A DNA stretch of 6,392 nt from contig CAAGFF010000280.1 of the NCBI GenBank assembly GCA_900769055.1, positions 1 through 6,392 on the forward strand, written 5' to 3'. The notes below the pieces were generated by a model that was not told where the DNA came from, did not search any database, and saw only the letters and a program-made list of their open reading frames with translations. Position numbers and translations under genes: made by a program. Of the stretch, positions 6,031 to 6,392 are shown in pieces. Source of the DNA: an uncultured Prevotella sp. (GTDB lineage Bacteria; Bacteroidota; Bacteroidia; Bacteroidales; Bacteroidaceae). How positions within the stretch are numbered: position 1 is the stretch's first letter; the number at the start of each line of letters is the position of its first letter.

Positions 6031-6300
6031 CTTTCACCACAAAAAATAGACTTTGGGTGGAGACAGAAGGAGTTGACTCCGTCGGCTCTTTCGAAAACAA
6101 AAGAGTTCTTTGAAAGGATTACATAGACAGAGAAGTAGTACAAGAAGCAGGTACCGAGTTTCTCCCTTGGAGTTATGAGGTACTTGGGTAAACGAACCGT
6201 TCTATTCTTAAGAGATTAGATAAACAGGTGTAAATCAAGGAGCATCCGGCTAAGGACAAGACAATGTTTCCGCCTCATGGCGGATAACGAATGATATTTT
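6031..6300 (+). other. Transcribed leader of the rRNA operon
   Basis: This region has no open frame of interest and lies between the rRNA promoter and 16S rRNA. It contains small hairpins: GGAG-TTGA-CTCC at 6069-6080 and TCCGCC-TCAT-GGCGGA at 6269-6284, the latter just before mature 16S. It also contains two boxA-like sequences. By analogy with other bacteria it should carry antitermination signals and the 5' half of the processing stem that pairs with sequence after 16S, which is outside the window. The exact 5' end is inferred from the promoter. Confidence 0.7.
6105..6116 (+). promoter_or_regulatory. boxA-like antitermination element in rRNA leader
   Basis: GTTCTTTGAAAG closely resembles the boxA consensus of rRNA leaders (TGTTCTTTGAAAAC in Bacillus, TGCTCTTTAACA in E. 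coli), which binds NusB-NusE and protects rRNA transcription from termination. A second, less exact form, GCTCTTTCGAAAAC, lies just upstream at 6085-6098. The identification rests on motif and position in the rRNA leader only. Confidence 0.55.

Positions 6301-6392
<92 letters not shown>

Noticed and set aside
5913..6143. Minus-strand open frame of 76 codons across the rRNA promoter
   Set aside because: It overlaps the rRNA promoter and leader, has low-complexity composition, and shows no promoter or family resemblance.

Overview
This is an ordinary housekeeping stretch from a Bacteroidetes genome, order Bacteroidales and most likely Prevotellaceae. Three things point there: the start of the 16S rRNA gene, close protein resemblance to the Bacteroides/Prevotella versions of PyrB, PyrI and GlyA (judged from memory, not by search), and three good matches to the Bacteroidetes sigma-factor promoter (TTG, about 20 bases, TAnnTTTG). 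Shine-Dalgarno sites are absent and starts are preceded by A/T-rich sequence, as usual in this phylum.

Layout. The left part (1-3346) is read on the minus strand. From upstream to downstream it holds pyrB and pyrI (catalytic and regulatory subunits of aspartate carbamoyltransferase), then glyA (serine hydroxymethyltransferase) from its own promoter, then a very strong hairpin, then the first 127 codons of an exported protein of unknown function that runs off the left edge. A 113-base divergent intergenic region separates pyrB from a plus-strand gene for a class A penicillin-binding protein (3460-5772), which has its own promoter. A 528-base non-coding stretch follows. It contains a three-copy tandem repeat of about 22 bases, an rRNA promoter, a leader of about 270 bases with boxA-like elements, and finally the first 92 bases of a 16S rRNA gene.

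Functionally, PyrB and PyrI together form the allosteric enzyme that commits aspartate and carbamoyl phosphate to pyrimidine synthesis. GlyA supplies glycine and one-carbon units for purine, thymidylate and methionine synthesis. The penicillin-binding protein polymerises and cross-links peptidoglycan. These are neighbours rather than a dedicated system, and I found no sign of a novel defence, mobile or biosynthetic system. The items worth a second look are non-coding: a possibly bistable glyA leader, the 19-bp hairpin after glyA, two sets of 22-base-period repeats, and the architecture of the rRNA promoter and leader.
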